From NCBI GenBank assembly GCA_900551155.1, contig URVA01000066.1:1-7488 (forward strand): DNA of 7,488 bases. Reading direction: 5' to 3'. Below the pieces are notes generated by a model, which was not told the DNA's origin, did no database searches, and saw nothing but the letters and a program-made list of their open reading frames with translations. Position 1 is the first letter of the stretch. Each line of letters opens with the position of its first letter. This DNA comes from an uncultured Eggerthella sp. GTDB taxonomy: Bacteria > Actinomycetota > Coriobacteriia > Coriobacteriales > Eggerthellaceae. Position numbers and translations under genes: made by a program. Shown piece by piece: positions 7,087 through 7,488 of the stretch.

Positions 7087-7488
7087 TTATAAAACGCCTA
7101 CTTCTTTCATTACTTGAGCTAAGTGAGCTGATTGCTCTGGGGTTGCATCTACCAAAGGTAAACGTACGCCACCAACAGGGAATCCAATTAAGTTAAGAGC
7201 TTCTTTAACCATAATTGGATTAGCAGTTACAAACAGTTCGTCCATCAAAGGCAAAAATGCATCATGAGCTTCTTTTGCCTTTTCAAAATTGCCAGCTGCA
7301 CATAAATCGGTGATTTCCTTCATACGTGCAGGTGCAACATTACCAGCAGTAGAGATAACCCCTGCTGCTCCTAACTTCATTAAATCATAGGTAAGAGAAT
7401 CGTCACCAGAATATACATCAAAACCATCTGGAGCATCTTTGATGATTGCGGCGACTTGTTCTAAATTACCCGAAGCTTCCTTAATAGC
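7087..7488 (-). CDS. dapA: 4-hydroxy-tetrahydrodipicolinate synthase, C-terminal part (cut by window edge)
   Basis: DapA condenses pyruvate with aspartate semialdehyde, the first committed step toward diaminopimelate and lysine, and so feeds peptidoglycan synthesis. The last 133 residues are visible and open to the window edge. They begin AIKEASGNLEQV, where the lysine (codon at 7480-7482) matches the catalytic Schiff-base lysine of the family (Lys161 in E. coli). Next come VYSGDDSLTYDLMKLGAAGVIS and GNVAP, which match the conserved C-terminal half of the barrel, then the helical C-terminal region ending MKEVGVL and a TAA stop. The first methionine within the window (7380) is internal and not the start. 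The start and the N-terminal Thr/Tyr catalytic residues lie beyond base 7488. N-acetylneuraminate lyase and other members of the superfamily are less likely given KEASGNLEQV and the position next to RNase J. Confidence 0.94.
   Translation of the reverse strand, partial: AIKEASGNLEQVAAIIKDAPDGFDVYSGDDSLTYDLMKLGAAGVISTAGNVAPARMKEITDLCAAGNFEKAKEAHDAFLPLMDELFVTANPIMVKEALNLIGFPVGGVRLPLVDATPEQSAHLAQVMKEVGVL

Noticed and set aside
6617..7117. Two plus-strand open frames over the RNase J start and the dapA - RNase J gap
   Set aside because: The first is antisense to the RNase J N-terminus. The second is partly hydrophobic but runs through the inverted repeat and into the end of dapA, and has no convincing ribosome binding site.

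Overview
This window is a chromosomal housekeeping block. Six genes, all read from the minus strand, form a tightly packed row. In transcription order (right to left) they are: the end of dapA (lysine/diaminopimelate synthesis), an RNase J ribonuclease, an FtsK/SpoIIIE DNA translocase, a RodZ-like membrane protein with an N-terminal helix-turn-helix, a YajQ-family nucleotide-binding protein, and the start of rimO (ribosomal protein S12 methylthiotransferase). The two outer genes are cut by the window edges. There are no tRNA or rRNA genes, insertion sequences, CRISPR arrays or phage genes, and no plus-strand gene that I can support.

The order dapA - RNase J - ftsK - rodZ-like - rimO belongs to a cluster shared by Actinomycetota and Bacillota, where pgsA, cinA and recA often follow. 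RNase J, the RodZ-like protein and a FtsK with a long linker point to a Gram-positive type of cell. My best guess is a fairly AT-rich member of the Coriobacteriia (Atopobium/Olsenella-like), because yajQ sits next to rimO and the proteins look actinobacterial in style. This is an inference from memory, and a Bacillota host is not excluded.

Layout: 1-598 rimO (N-terminal 199 residues); 616-1107 yajQ; 1198-2424 rodZ-like; 2444-5002 ftsK; 5090-6964 RNase J; 7087-7488 dapA (C-terminal 133 residues). Gaps are 17, 90, 19, 87 and 122 bp, so no stretch over 300 bp lacks a gene. The two short gaps suggest co-transcription of ftsK with rodZ-like and of yajQ with rimO. The 87-bp gap upstream of ftsK has a plausible sigma-70-type promoter. 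The 122-bp gap upstream of RNase J holds a two-tier inverted repeat, which could be a dapA terminator or a 5'-UTR regulatory hairpin.

Functionally the block joins cell-wall precursor synthesis (DapA), envelope shape and division (RodZ-like, FtsK), chromosome segregation (FtsK), mRNA decay (RNase J) and ribosome modification (RimO). I see no new multi-gene system. The most interesting item is the structured leader of the RNase J gene. The others are protein-level oddities: the basic N-terminal extension of RNase J and the Ser/Thr/Asp-rich tail of the RodZ-like protein.
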